Notes under the pieces: model-generated
The model's input: only the letters and a program-made list of their open reading frames with translations
Databases searched by the model: none
What the model was told of the DNA's origin: nothing
Assembly: GCA_002842735.1 (NCBI GenBank)
Contig: PHEB01000011.1
Span: forward strand, 7,369 to 71,368
Source of the DNA: Alphaproteobacteria bacterium HGW-Alphaproteobacteria-7
GTDB taxonomy: Bacteria > Pseudomonadota > Alphaproteobacteria > Sphingomonadales > Sphingomonadaceae
Length of the DNA: 64,000 nt
Direction of reading: 5' to 3'
Shown here: positions 45,643-54,104 of the stretch, piece by piece
How positions within the stretch are numbered: position 1 is the first letter of the stretch
Layout of the letters: every line of letters starts with the position of its first letter
Position numbers and translations under genes: made by a program

Positions 45643-46514
45643 CGTTGCTCATCCCTCTTTGCCCGTGCAGCGATACGCTGCGCCGCAGCCTTGGCCATAC
45701 CAGCATTGCTGTGGCCGATGCCGCGCACGGTTTCCAGACTCCAGCCCAGCGTCGTCCCCATTGCTACCGCCGTTTGCTGCGCTTTCGCAAAGAACATCTG
45801 CCCGCGTGCATAGCGGTGCGGGCCTTGACGGTTGGCCTGCGGCGTCTTGCGCAGGTCTGTATCATCGGGATCAGTATCGGCAGTGCCTAGCAGCACAGTA
45901 AGCGGTTTTCCCAGCGCGGCCTTCAAGGAAGCCTCGTCAATCGGAGTTGCCGCAAGGCCATAGGGGAACGCGGTGCCGAAATCGGGCATGGTGTACCAGC
46001 CGGAATTGGCTGCAATGGCCTGTTCGATTCGCGCATCGGGCACGAACAGGACATAGCGGTGGACGAATTGCGCGCCCGCTGAATGGCCATAGATCGTGTA
46101 ACGCGGCACCTGCGTTCCGAACCGTTGTCGCACCTCGTCGAACAGCGGCTCGATTGCGGAAAATGACCACATTGCGCGTGGCCGCGGCGAGCCATCCGTG
46201 TTGGCAAAATAACCGGTGTTATACCCGCGCGAACCGGGGAAATCGGCACGGGAAAACTCGGGCACCACCGCGATAAATCCGTGCTGACGGGCCAGCGCGG
46301 CCCATTCATCGCGGTAGCGGTCGGCATCGCGGTTCACGCCGTGCATCACGAACACCACTGGCGTATCGGCCGCGACCCGGTCTGGCAGCTGGTACCACAC
46401 CGGTAAGTCTGGCCCTTTCCAGCCGGAAAACACATAACGGCCACTTGTCTGTGCGTTAGTTGGTTCAACCTGCCCCGCGATTGCTGGCCGCGCCCCGGAA
46501 AAAGCCAGCGCCAT
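45639..46514 (-). CDS. Secreted-type alpha/beta hydrolase (PHB depolymerase-like); 5' end possibly frameshifted
   Basis: An esterase-like protein with the nucleophile elbow YGHSAGAQF, an HG oxyanion motif (VFVMHGVNRD) and a late GIGHSN His. From ATG 46514 it has 291 residues, beginning MALAFSGARPAIAG, a signal peptide with no positively charged N-region. A well-spaced AGGAG (46560-46556) and TTG (46549) in another frame read MTIRQLFQIW. Removing a one-base shift would join the two into a complete signal peptide. The gene overlaps the M20 peptidase start. Confidence 0.75.
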   Translation of the reverse strand: MALAFSGARPAIAGQVEPTNAQTSGRYVFSGWKGPDLPVWYQLPDRVAADTPVVFVMHGVNRDADRYRDEWAALARQHGFIAVVPEFSRADFPGSRGYNTGYFANTDGSPRPRAMWSFSAIEPLFDEVRQRFGTQVPRYTIYGHSAGAQFVHRYVLFVPDARIEQAIAANSGWYTMPDFGTAFPYGLAATPIDEASLKAALGKPLTVLLGTADTDPDDTDLRKTPQANRQGPHRYARGQMFFAKAQQTAVAMGTTLGWSLETVRGIGHSNAGMAKAAAQRIAARAKRDEQR

Positions 46515-46618
46515 AACCACCAGATCTGAAACAATTGCCGAATAGTCAAAGCCCGCTCCTCACCACAGCAAGATAGGCTCCCGCCAACTGAACGCGAACC
46601 CACGCGCGACACACAAAG

Positions 46619-46648
46619 CGGGCCGCCCTGTAGAAACAAAGCGGCCCG
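46619..46648 (-). terminator. Probable terminator of the acyl-CoA dehydrogenase gene
   Basis: The inverted repeat CGGGCCGC / GCGGCCCG (46648-46641 and 46626-46619 on the minus strand) has a 14-base loop and is followed by CTTTGTGTG on the minus strand. It lies 60 bp past the stop at 46709. The U-rich tail is weak, so function as an intrinsic terminator is only probable. Confidence 0.5.
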
Positions 46649-46708
46649 AATGCGTCTGATGTCAATTATCCATGCGCAACCTAAGGGCGCAGTTGTGTGC
46701 AAGCGTGC

Positions 46709-48514
46709 CTAAGCTGTGGTGGCGAAAGCCTCCGCCGGAAGCTTCATCATGTATTCGCTGCCCGCCTCCAGCTTGCGCCGCAACGCGCCCGCATCGGGCA
46801 GGAAACGTTCGGCATAATAGTTCGCCGACACCAGCTTGGCTTCGTAGAACGCATGGTCTGAAGGTTTATCAGCGAGCTTGCCCAGCGCCACCTTGGCCAT
46901 CTTCAGCCAGAAGAAGCCGAGGGTCACGATCCCCATGATGTGCATATAGTGATGCGCGCCTGCGCCAAGGTGATTGGGGTTGGCCATCGCGTTCTGCATG
47001 AACCACATGGTTGCCGCCTTCTGTTCGCCCAGCGCCTTTTCAAGCCGTTCGGCATTGTCTTTCAACTCGGCAACCTGCTTGCCCGCAGCGATTTCCTCGT
47101 CGATCATGGCGAAGAACAGCTGGATCGCCTTGCCGCCCCCGGCAGCCAGTTTGCGGCCGCACAGATCCATCGCCTGCACGCCGTTGGCGCCTTCGTAGAT
47201 CATCGCGATACGGCTATCGCGCACGAACTGTTCCATGCCCCATTCGCGCACATAGCCGTGTCCGCCGAAAACCTGCTGCATGTTGGTGGCGATGTCATAG
47301 CCCTTGTCCGTGCCGTAGCCCTTGATCACCGGGGTCATCAGCCCGATCAGCAGATCGGCGGTTTCACGCGCTTCTGCGGACTGTGCTTTGTGGGTCAGAT
47401 CGACCTGCAACGCCCCCCATAGGCACAGCGCCCGCATGCTTTCGGTAAACACCTTGGCGTCCATCAACATGCGGCGCACGTCAGGGTGGACAAAGATCGG
47501 ATCGGCCTTGGCATCGGGCTCGGCCGGGCCGGTCAGCGCACGGCCCTGACGGCGATCAAGCGCGTAGGTCACAGCATTCTGATAGGCGACTTCGGCCTGG
47601 GCATAACCCTGAATGCCAACGCCAAGCCGCGCGGCGTTCATCATGATGAACATCGCGGCCAGACCCTTGTTTTCCTCACCCACCATGTAGCCGGTCGCGC
47701 CGTCATAGTTGAGCAGGCAGGTGGCGTTGCCGTGGATGCCCATCTTCTTTTCGATCGAACCGCAGGTCACGCCGTTACGCGCGCCCGGCTCGCCATTTTC
47801 GTCGAGAATGAACTTGGGCACGATGAACAGCGAAATGCCCTTGGTGCTGTCGGGTGCGCCGGGGGTCTTGGCCAGCACCAGATGGATGATGTTGCTGGTA
47901 AGATCATGCTCGCCTGCCGAGATGAAAATCTTGGTGCCGGTGATCGCATAAGAGCCATCACCATTGGGCACCGCCTTGGTGCGGATCATGCCCAGATCGG
48001 TGCCGCAATGCGGTTCCGTCAGGTTCATGGTGCCCGACCATTCGCCCGAAATCATCTTGGGCAGATAGGCTGCCTTCTGTTCGTCCGATCCCTTCGCAGT
48101 GATTGCCGAAATCGCCCCCGCAGTCAGGCCCGGATACATCGCAAAGGCCTGATTGGCGGTGCCGGAATATTCCTCCAGCACAAAACCGAGCGTATGCGGC
48201 AGGCCCTGCCCGCCGAATTCCTCAGGCTGCGCCAGCGTGCCCCAACCGCTTTCGACATAGGCCTGATAGGCTTCCTTGAAGCCCGGAGGGGTGGTGACGC
48301 TGCCATCTTCGTGCCGGGTGCAACCATGTTCATCGCCCGCCTGATTGACCGGCGCGAGCACCTCGGCACAGAATTTTCCTGCCTCGTTTATCACCGTGTC
48401 GATCATGTCCGGGGTGGCATTTTCAAAGCCGGGCAGATTGCCGTAGCTCGCCAGATCGAGCACTTCGTTGACGACGAAACGCGTGTCGCGGGTCGGGGCG
48501 GTATAGGTCGGCAT
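46709..48514 (-). CDS. Acyl-CoA dehydrogenase, long (DmdC/FadE-like) form
   Basis: An FAD flavoprotein of 601 residues that introduces a 2,3 double bond into an acyl-CoA. The N-terminal (YGNLPGFENATPDMI), middle (MNLTEPHCGTDLG, KIFISAGEHDLT) and C-terminal domains are present, plus the extra C-terminal extension of the 3-methylmercaptopropionyl-CoA dehydrogenase-like group. The conserved GGHGYVREWGMEQFVRDSRI holds the region of the catalytic base. ATG 48514 is used. A MerR-type regulator is 57 bp upstream on the same strand, as in fatty-acid or branched-chain degradation units. Confidence 0.92.
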   Translation of the reverse strand: MPTYTAPTRDTRFVVNEVLDLASYGNLPGFENATPDMIDTVINEAGKFCAEVLAPVNQAGDEHGCTRHEDGSVTTPPGFKEAYQAYVESGWGTLAQPEEFGGQGLPHTLGFVLEEYSGTANQAFAMYPGLTAGAISAITAKGSDEQKAAYLPKMISGEWSGTMNLTEPHCGTDLGMIRTKAVPNGDGSYAITGTKIFISAGEHDLTSNIIHLVLAKTPGAPDSTKGISLFIVPKFILDENGEPGARNGVTCGSIEKKMGIHGNATCLLNYDGATGYMVGEENKGLAAMFIMMNAARLGVGIQGYAQAEVAYQNAVTYALDRRQGRALTGPAEPDAKADPIFVHPDVRRMLMDAKVFTESMRALCLWGALQVDLTHKAQSAEARETADLLIGLMTPVIKGYGTDKGYDIATNMQQVFGGHGYVREWGMEQFVRDSRIAMIYEGANGVQAMDLCGRKLAAGGGKAIQLFFAMIDEEIAAGKQVAELKDNAERLEKALGEQKAATMWFMQNAMANPNHLGAGAHHYMHIMGIVTLGFFWLKMAKVALGKLADKPSDHAFYEAKLVSANYYAERFLPDAGALRRKLEAGSEYMMKLPAEAFATTA

Positions 48515-48571
48515 CACTTAATCCCTTTGGTGAGCATCGTGGTTAGTGAAGGTTTAACCCGTCTGATCGGA

Positions 48572-49045
48572 TCAGCGCGGGTCGAGCTTTTCAATCTCTG
48601 CGACAAAATCGGTGAGTTCGTTGATCGAAGAATCGATATCGTCGCGTTGCGCCTTGAGCTTGGCGATGTGCGTGCGGCATTTCTCGATCGTGACGCGGCG
48701 CTGTTCAACGCGGCCATCATCGAGATCGTAGAGATCAATCATCTCGCGGATTTCGTGCAGGCTGAAGCCGACATTTTTGGCGCGCATGATCCACGCCAGA
48801 CGCGCACGGTCACGTTTCGAATAGACGCGGGTAAGACCGACTCGGGCGGGGTTGATCAACCCTTCGTCTTCATAAAACCGCAGCGCGCGCGCGGTGCAGC
48901 CGAATTCGGATGTGAGATCCGATATCATGAACTGTTCGCGGGCGTGCTTGTCGGGCCGGTCAAGATGGGCGCCGTTACGGCGCGGCTCATGGCCGGTGTC
49001 CGTTTCCGAGTTCGCGGCGGGGTTCTGAGCAGGTGCAGTAGCCAT
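48572..49045 (-). CDS. MerR family transcriptional regulator (LiuR/PsrA-type context)
   Basis: This 157-residue regulator has the MerR helix-turn-helix (FMISDLTSEFGCTARALRFYEDEGLINPARV), then RVYSKRDRARLAWI and a C-terminal dimer helix. The N-terminal ~45 residues are low-complexity. ATG 49045 is used; a frame open to 49126 overlaps hisI. The position upstream of the acyl-CoA dehydrogenase gene suggests control of acyl-CoA catabolism. Confidence 0.87.
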   Translation of the reverse strand: MATAPAQNPAANSETDTGHEPRRNGAHLDRPDKHAREQFMISDLTSEFGCTARALRFYEDEGLINPARVGLTRVYSKRDRARLAWIMRAKNVGFSLHEIREMIDLYDLDDGRVEQRRVTIEKCRTHIAKLKAQRDDIDSSINELTDFVAEIEKLDPR

Positions 49046-49076
49046 GGCCGCTTCATACCTTCCCTTTACGTGAGCG

Positions 49077-49484
49077 TCAAGTCTTGACCTTAACGAGAAC
49101 GGGCCCGCCGGCGCCGGTTTCCACACGTCGATAAAAGCAGCTTTGCTGTCCTGTATGGCAGGTCGGCCCCGCAGGGCGCGCGCGGATCACCAACGCATCC
49201 TGATCGCAGTCGACCAATACTTCTTCGACTTCGAGAACATTCCCCGAAGTCTCACCCTTCATCCACAAACGCCCGCGTGATCGCGACCAGAAATGCACGC
49301 GCCCGGTGGCAAGCGTCGCATCGAGTGCCTCACGGTTCATATGCGCCACAACCAGCACCATCGACGTTCCATGATCGACCACCACTGCGGTCAGCAATCC
49401 GAGGGCATCGAATTTGGGCGCGAAAGTGGTGCCGCTCTCACGATCATCAGTTGTTAAAAGGGTGTCGGTCAAATCAGGCTCCAT
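49077..49484 (-). CDS. hisI: Phosphoribosyl-AMP cyclohydrolase
   Basis: Opens the purine ring of phosphoribosyl-AMP in histidine synthesis. It has 135 residues. Key motifs are [38 protein letters not shown] and the Zn-binding cysteines in PTCHTG and QSCFYR. It is the separate HisI form, without a fused HisE. ATG 49484 fits; a start three codons upstream is open. The nearest other histidine genes are outside the window. Confidence 0.94.
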   Translation of the reverse strand: MEPDLTDTLLTTDDRESGTTFAPKFDALGLLTAVVVDHGTSMVLVVAHMNREALDATLATGRVHFWSRSRGRLWMKGETSGNVLEVEEVLVDCDQDALVIRARPAGPTCHTGQQSCFYRRVETGAGGPVLVKVKT

Positions 49485-49639
49485 GCGAACCAATGTTGCG
49501 TGAAGAAAGGCGTTCGATACCGTTCATAAGGGCCGCATCACTCCCTAGCGATGATTGTTGCACGTTCACAACAGGCGCACGTAAAAAAATCGCCAGATCA
49601 AGGTTTCTCCTTCCGCATTGCCTGTCACAATGAAACAAC

Positions 49640-49871
49640 GGCGCTGGATCTCTACGGAGGTTCTCAACCGAATAGCGGTGCCGTCCGGTGCCACGTTTGG
49701 GGGTGGTCGGGCCGCAAACTGGCAACGGGGTGCCAGTGCGACCGATTGAACGTAAGGGACAGGATCCTGTCGGCCAACTTAGGGGGTGGCCGATAAAGCC
49801 CGGAAGGGTGGATCCACACCGTTTCGTCACGTGGCGCCCGAGGCTTACAAAGCCTCGGGCGTTATGTTTTT
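49640..49871 (+). ncRNA. Unassigned structured RNA candidate between hisI and comF
   Basis: The 397-bp gap 49485-49881 has no credible gene. It contains, in order, GGTT-CTC-AACC (49659-49669), a two-stage hairpin (GGTCG 49705-49709 with CGACC 49739-49743, inner CTGGCA/TGCCAG), a 7-bp stem with a G-rich loop (TCGGCCA 49770-49776 / TGGCCGA 49787-49793) and a perfect 10-bp-stem terminator. A possible promoter is TTGCAC-18-TAAAAA near 49558-49587. The 5' end is approximate. I do not recognise 6S, tmRNA, RNase P or SRP RNA in it. Confidence 0.55.
49835..49871 (+). terminator. Strong intrinsic terminator of the RNA candidate
   Basis: A perfect 10-bp stem, CGCCCGAGGC / GCCTCGGGCG, with loop TTACAAA (49835-49861), is followed by TTATGTTTTT. 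The U-rich tail is on the plus strand only, so it ends a plus-strand transcript. No plus-strand protein gene lies upstream, so it belongs to the structured RNA. Confidence 0.85.
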
Positions 49872-49881
49872 ATGGCAGGCG

Positions 49882-50568
49882 CTATCGATTGGTCAGGCGT
49901 TTGTCAGTATCAACCCGCGCAAAGCAGGCCACCGCAATGCTGGCTGGACGGGTTTGCACGATCGCAGCGATACAGGCGCGGCTGGTCGCTCCGCTGGTAA
50001 AGACATCGTCGATCAGGATCACATCCCGTCCCGCCATAAGGTCTGCCCTCGCTGCGTTTAATACGATCGCGCCTGCCAAGGCCCTATCGCGCGCCTCTCG
50101 GCCCAGCCCGCCCAAACTCGGCGTGCGCTTACGGCGGATAAGCCCATCGACACAGGGATCACCCTTTCCCAGCGAAGCCAGTTCGTTGGCCAGCAATGCT
50201 GCCTGATTGAACCCGCGGTGCCATAATCGCCAGCGATGCAGCGGAACTGGCACCAGCAGCGGCGGGCTGTCGGTTGCGGGCAGGCGCGCTGCGATCATGC
50301 TGGCAAGCAAACGGGACAGCGCAATCCGCCCACCATGTTTGTAAGCCAGCACCAGCTTGCGCGAGGTGTCGTTGTATAGCGTTACCGCGTAAATCGGTGT
50401 GCTGCCTGCCTCTTGTGCCCCTGCCGCCGGGATATCGAGCGAGGCCCAGCATTCACCGCACAGCCCGTGCTGATCGGCAAGCGCGACACCGCACGCAGGG
50501 CAGCGCGGCGGATAGATCATATCCACCACGGGACGAATACCTTGGGCTAGCTGAGCGACCACTGCCAT
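49882..50568 (-). CDS. comF: ComF family protein (phosphoribosyltransferase fold)
   Basis: This 228-residue protein has an N-terminal zinc finger (RCPACGVAL, LCGECW) and a type I phosphoribosyltransferase domain with the PRPP loop VILIDDVFTSGAT. In competent bacteria ComF helps DNA uptake and handling; other roles are possible. It is divergent from the methyltransferase gene and its stop lies 10 bp after the end of the RNA terminator. Confidence 0.92.
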   Translation of the reverse strand: MAVVAQLAQGIRPVVDMIYPPRCPACGVALADQHGLCGECWASLDIPAAGAQEAGSTPIYAVTLYNDTSRKLVLAYKHGGRIALSRLLASMIAARLPATDSPPLLVPVPLHRWRLWHRGFNQAALLANELASLGKGDPCVDGLIRRKRTPSLGGLGREARDRALAGAIVLNAARADLMAGRDVILIDDVFTSGATSRACIAAIVQTRPASIAVACFARVDTDKRLTNR

Positions 50569-50621
50569 CTACGCAACTGTCGCATGGCTTGCGCTATACT
50601 GGCAAGCGCGGCAGGGCGCTG

Positions 50622-51392
50622 ATGATGAGCCTGAGCCAAGTCCCCACCATCTTTTCGGAACGCCGCCGCGTGGCACGCGTCCTTCGCTCCGCCAATCGCC
50701 GCGTGCATCGGGGTGACGCGGCCAGCTTTCTGCTCGATGATATTGCCGATGACATGATCGAACGTCTGGGCTTCGTCCGGCACAAGCCCAAGAGCGCATT
50801 GGTGATCGGCACCGGCGGCCGTACGCTTGTGGATTATCTGAAGTGCGGCGATGCCGCGCTGACTTTCGGCGCTACCGCCGATCCGGCGCAGCCGTTGCCC
50901 GCAAGCGGCTATGATTTTATCGCCGTTATCGGTCAGCTTGATGCGATCAATGACCTGCCCGGTGCCCTTATTCACTTGCGCAACGCGTTAACCCCCGGCG
51001 GGTTGGTGATCGCCAGTTTTATCGGCGGCCAAAGCTTGCGCGCCCTGCGTACTGCGATGCTCGCTGCTGAGCCTGATCGTCCTGCTGCGCGCATTCATCC
51101 GATGGTCGATGCCCGCGCCGCGCCGCAATTGCTCCAGCGCGCAGGTTGGAAAGACCCGGTGGTTGATACCCACATGCTGACCGTGCGCTATTCCAGTCTC
51201 GACCGACTGGTTGCAGACCTGCGCGATCAGGGGCTCGGCAATGCGCTGGCACGCCCCGGCCCGCCGCTTGGCAAAGCCGCCTTGGCCCGCGCCCGCGCCG
51301 CTTTCGCTGAACGGGCCGATTCCGATGGCAAAACCGCAGAAACCTTCGAGATCGTCACCCTGACCGGGCGGCGTTCCCTCGCCGGAACCTAA
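50622..51392 (+). CDS. SAM-dependent methyltransferase (BioC/NDUFAF5-like)
   Basis: This 256-residue class I methyltransferase has the SAM-binding strand SALVIGTGGRT (about 58-68), an acidic position in the following loop and LRNALTPGGLVIASFIGG as motif post-I. The sequence around HRGDAASFLLDDIADDMIERL and the C-terminal region resemble BioC or the complex I factor NDUFAF5. The substrate is not certain. ATG 50622 and ATG 50625 are both possible. The frame open from 50274 overlaps comF. Confidence 0.8.
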   Translation: MMSLSQVPTIFSERRRVARVLRSANRRVHRGDAASFLLDDIADDMIERLGFVRHKPKSALVIGTGGRTLVDYLKCGDAALTFGATADPAQPLPASGYDFIAVIGQLDAINDLPGALIHLRNALTPGGLVIASFIGGQSLRALRTAMLAAEPDRPAARIHPMVDARAAPQLLQRAGWKDPVVDTHMLTVRYSSLDRLVADLRDQGLGNALARPGPPLGKAALARARAAFAERADSDGKTAETFEIVTLTGRRSLAGT

Positions 51393-54061
51393 CCCCGCGC
51401 GAGCGCGGCCTGTGCCGCTGCCAATCGCGCAATCGGCACCCGGTATGGTGAGGCGCTGACATAATCGAGCCCGACCTTTTCGCAGAACGCAATGCTCGCC
51501 GGATCGCCGCCGTGTTCGCCGCAAATGCCCAGCTTGATTCCCGGCCGCGTCGCCCTGCCCCGCTGCGCCGCCAGTTCGACCAACTGGCCGACGCCCTCAA
51601 TATCAAGGCTGACGAAGGGATCGCGCGGGAAAATGCCCTTGTCGACATAGGTGCTGAGGAACTTTGCCGCATCATCGCGCGACACGCCCAGCGTCGTCTG
51701 CGTCAAATCATTGGTGCCGAAACTGAAGAACGCACCCTCCTCGGCAATCTCTCCCGCCATCAACGCCGCGCGCGGCAGTTCGATCATTGTCCCGACAAGA
51801 TATTCGACCCGCGTACCGACTTCGGCGAACACCGCTTCGGCCACCCGGTCGATCAACGCGCGCAGGATCGCCAATTCGCGCTTGGTCGCGACCAGCGGGA
51901 TCATGATTTCGGGCAGCGGCGCCTCACCGCTTGCCATCTTCACCGCGCATACGGCTTCGAAAATCGCGCGCGCCTGCATTTCGTAGATTTCGGGATAGGT
52001 GATCCCGAGGCGGCAGCCACGATGGCCCAGCATCGGGTTGAATTCGTGCAGCTCACCCGCCCGGCGCTTGAGATGATCGACCCCCAGCCCGGTCGCGTCG
52101 GCCAGTTCGGCGAAATCTTCATCCGCGTGGGGGAGGAATTCGTGCAACGGCGGATCAAGCAAGCGGATGGTGCACGGCAGCCCCGCCATCACCTCAAAGA
52201 TCGAAGTAAAATCAGCGCGCTGTTCAGGCAGTAGCTGATCCAGCGCGCGGCGGCGGCCCTCCTCGTCATCGGCAAGGATCATCTGGCGCACCAGGCTGAT
52301 CCGGGACGCTTCAAAGAACATATGTTCCGTGCGGCACAGCCCGATACCCTCCGCACCGAATTGCCGCGCCATCCGGCAATCTTCTGGCGTTTCGGCATTG
52401 GTGCGCACCCGCATCCGCCGCAATTCATCGGCCCACACCATCAACGTGCCGAAATCGCCCACCAGTTCCGGCTCAACCGTGGGCACGATGCCGAGCATGA
52501 CCTGCCCGGTTGCACCATCGAGCGTGATCGCATCACCTTCCGCCAGTTCGTGTTGCCCGATCCGCAGCGTGCGGGCCGCGCGGTCAATCGACACCGCGCC
52601 TGCGCCCGACACGCAAGGGCGCCCCATTCCGCGCGCGACCACCGCCGCGTGGCTCGTCATCCCTCCGCGTGCGGTGAGGATACCCTGTGCGGCGTGCATC
52701 CCGTGAATATCCTCGGGCGAGGTTTCAACGCGCACGAGAATCACCTTCTCCCCGCGCCCGGCCCATTGTTCAGCCGTATCGGCATCAAGCACGATCTTGC
52801 CCGCCGCCGCGCCCGGCGACGCGGGAAGCCCGGTGGTCAGCACATGGCGTTCGGCCTTGGGATCGAGTGTCGGGTGGAGCAATTGGTCGAGCGCCATGGG
52901 ATCGACCCGCCGCACCGCCTCACGCGTGTCGATCAGGCCTTCTGCCACCATATCGACCGCCATCTTGAGCGCCGCCTTGGCGGTGCGCTTTCCCGAACGG
53001 GTTTGCAGCATCCACAAGGTGCCGCGTTCTACGGTAAATTCGATGTCCTGCATATCCTTGTAATGCAGTTCGAGCAGATCGAACACGCGGGCCAGCTCGG
53101 CATAGGCATCGGGCAGAGCCTCTTCCATGCTCAGCGGCTTGGCCCCGGCGGCTTCGCGTGCGGATTTGGTGAGGTATTGCGGGGTGCGGATGCCCGCGAC
53201 CACATCCTCGCCCTGTGCGTTGATCAGGTATTCGCCGTAATAGGCACGCTCCCCCGTGGCCGGGTCGCGGGTAAAGGCGACCCCGGTGGCGCTGGTGTCG
53301 CCCATATTGCCGAACACCATCGCCTGCACATTGACCGCAGTGCCCCAATCGGCGGGAATGTCATTCAATCGGCGGTAAACCTTGGCGCGGTCGCTATCCC
53401 AGCTATCGAACACTGCGCGGATCGCGCCCCACAGCTGTTCGTGGACATCCTGCGGGAACGGGCGGCCCAACTCCTGTTCGACAATCCCTTTGAATTCGCT
53501 GACCAGCGCCTGCCAGTCTTCAGAGGTCATCTCGGTATCGTTGTAAAAACCGTTGTTTTCCTTGACGATCTCCAGCGCCTCTTCAAACAATCCGTGATCG
53601 AGGCCGAGCACGACGTCGGAATACATCTGGATAAACCGGCGATAGGAATCCCACGCGAAGCGGGCGTCCCCCGATGATGCCGCCAGCCCTTCGACGGTTG
53701 CATCATTGAGGCCGAGATTGAGCACGGTGTCCATCATCCCCGGCATCGAAACCCGCGCGCCTGACCGCACCGACACAAGCAGCGGATCACCCGCATCACC
53801 GAAATTCTTGCCCACACTCGCCTCAACATGGGTCAGCGCGGCGGCGACGGTGGTTCGCAATTCGTCCGAGAAATCCGCGCCATCTTGCAGATAACGCACA
53901 CATTCTTCGGTGGTAATGGTGAAGCCCGGCGGTACTGGTAGGCCGATACTGGCCATTTCAGCAAGGTTTGCGCCCTTGCCTCCGGTGATGGTTTTATCCT
54001 TCTGGCGCGGGTCGGAATGGTCGGCTTTGCCCCCAAAAACATAGACCGTCTTCAATGTCAT
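51389..54061 (-). CDS. ppdK: Pyruvate, phosphate dikinase
   Basis: Interconverts pyruvate, ATP and phosphate with phosphoenolpyruvate, AMP and PPi. It has 890 residues, a usual length, in the order nucleotide-binding domain (GGKGANLAEMASIGLPVPPGFT), phosphohistidine domain (GGMTSHAAVVARGMGRPCV, catalytic His) and PEP/pyruvate barrel (ending GVSRDDAAKFLSTYV, GICGEHGGDPASI). ATG 54061 matches the family; the frame open to 54331 overlaps glyS. It is 43 bp downstream of glyS on the same strand. Confidence 0.97.
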   Translation of the reverse strand: MTLKTVYVFGGKADHSDPRQKDKTITGGKGANLAEMASIGLPVPPGFTITTEECVRYLQDGADFSDELRTTVAAALTHVEASVGKNFGDAGDPLLVSVRSGARVSMPGMMDTVLNLGLNDATVEGLAASSGDARFAWDSYRRFIQMYSDVVLGLDHGLFEEALEIVKENNGFYNDTEMTSEDWQALVSEFKGIVEQELGRPFPQDVHEQLWGAIRAVFDSWDSDRAKVYRRLNDIPADWGTAVNVQAMVFGNMGDTSATGVAFTRDPATGERAYYGEYLINAQGEDVVAGIRTPQYLTKSAREAAGAKPLSMEEALPDAYAELARVFDLLELHYKDMQDIEFTVERGTLWMLQTRSGKRTAKAALKMAVDMVAEGLIDTREAVRRVDPMALDQLLHPTLDPKAERHVLTTGLPASPGAAAGKIVLDADTAEQWAGRGEKVILVRVETSPEDIHGMHAAQGILTARGGMTSHAAVVARGMGRPCVSGAGAVSIDRAARTLRIGQHELAEGDAITLDGATGQVMLGIVPTVEPELVGDFGTLMVWADELRRMRVRTNAETPEDCRMARQFGAEGIGLCRTEHMFFEASRISLVRQMILADDEEGRRRALDQLLPEQRADFTSIFEVMAGLPCTIRLLDPPLHEFLPHADEDFAELADATGLGVDHLKRRAGELHEFNPMLGHRGCRLGITYPEIYEMQARAIFEAVCAVKMASGEAPLPEIMIPLVATKRELAILRALIDRVAEAVFAEVGTRVEYLVGTMIELPRAALMAGEIAEEGAFFSFGTNDLTQTTLGVSRDDAAKFLSTYVDKGIFPRDPFVSLDIEGVGQLVELAAQRGRATRPGIKLGICGEHGGDPASIAFCEKVGLDYVSASPYRVPIARLAAAQAALARG

Positions 54062-54104
54062 GGCAGTTCCCGAGCAGTTGGTTAATTGGGAGCGATAGGG
54101 AAAA

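Noticed and set aside
47486-49087. A 533-codon open frame opposite the acyl-CoA dehydrogenase and MerR genes
   Set aside because: It spans two well-supported minus-strand genes and the gap between them, with no recognisable protein features.
49551-49796. An 81-codon frame in the hisI-comF gap
   Set aside because: It has no Shine-Dalgarno worth noting and its composition does not match a protein. The stem-loops and terminator explain the DNA better.
49640-49871. 6S RNA, tmRNA, SRP RNA or RNase P RNA as the identity of the structured RNA
   Set aside because: Its start (TCTCTACGGAGGTTC) loosely recalls 6S, but no 3' end pairs with it. There is no SRP GGTCCGGAAGGAAGC-type core, no tmRNA tag frame and no RNase P core.
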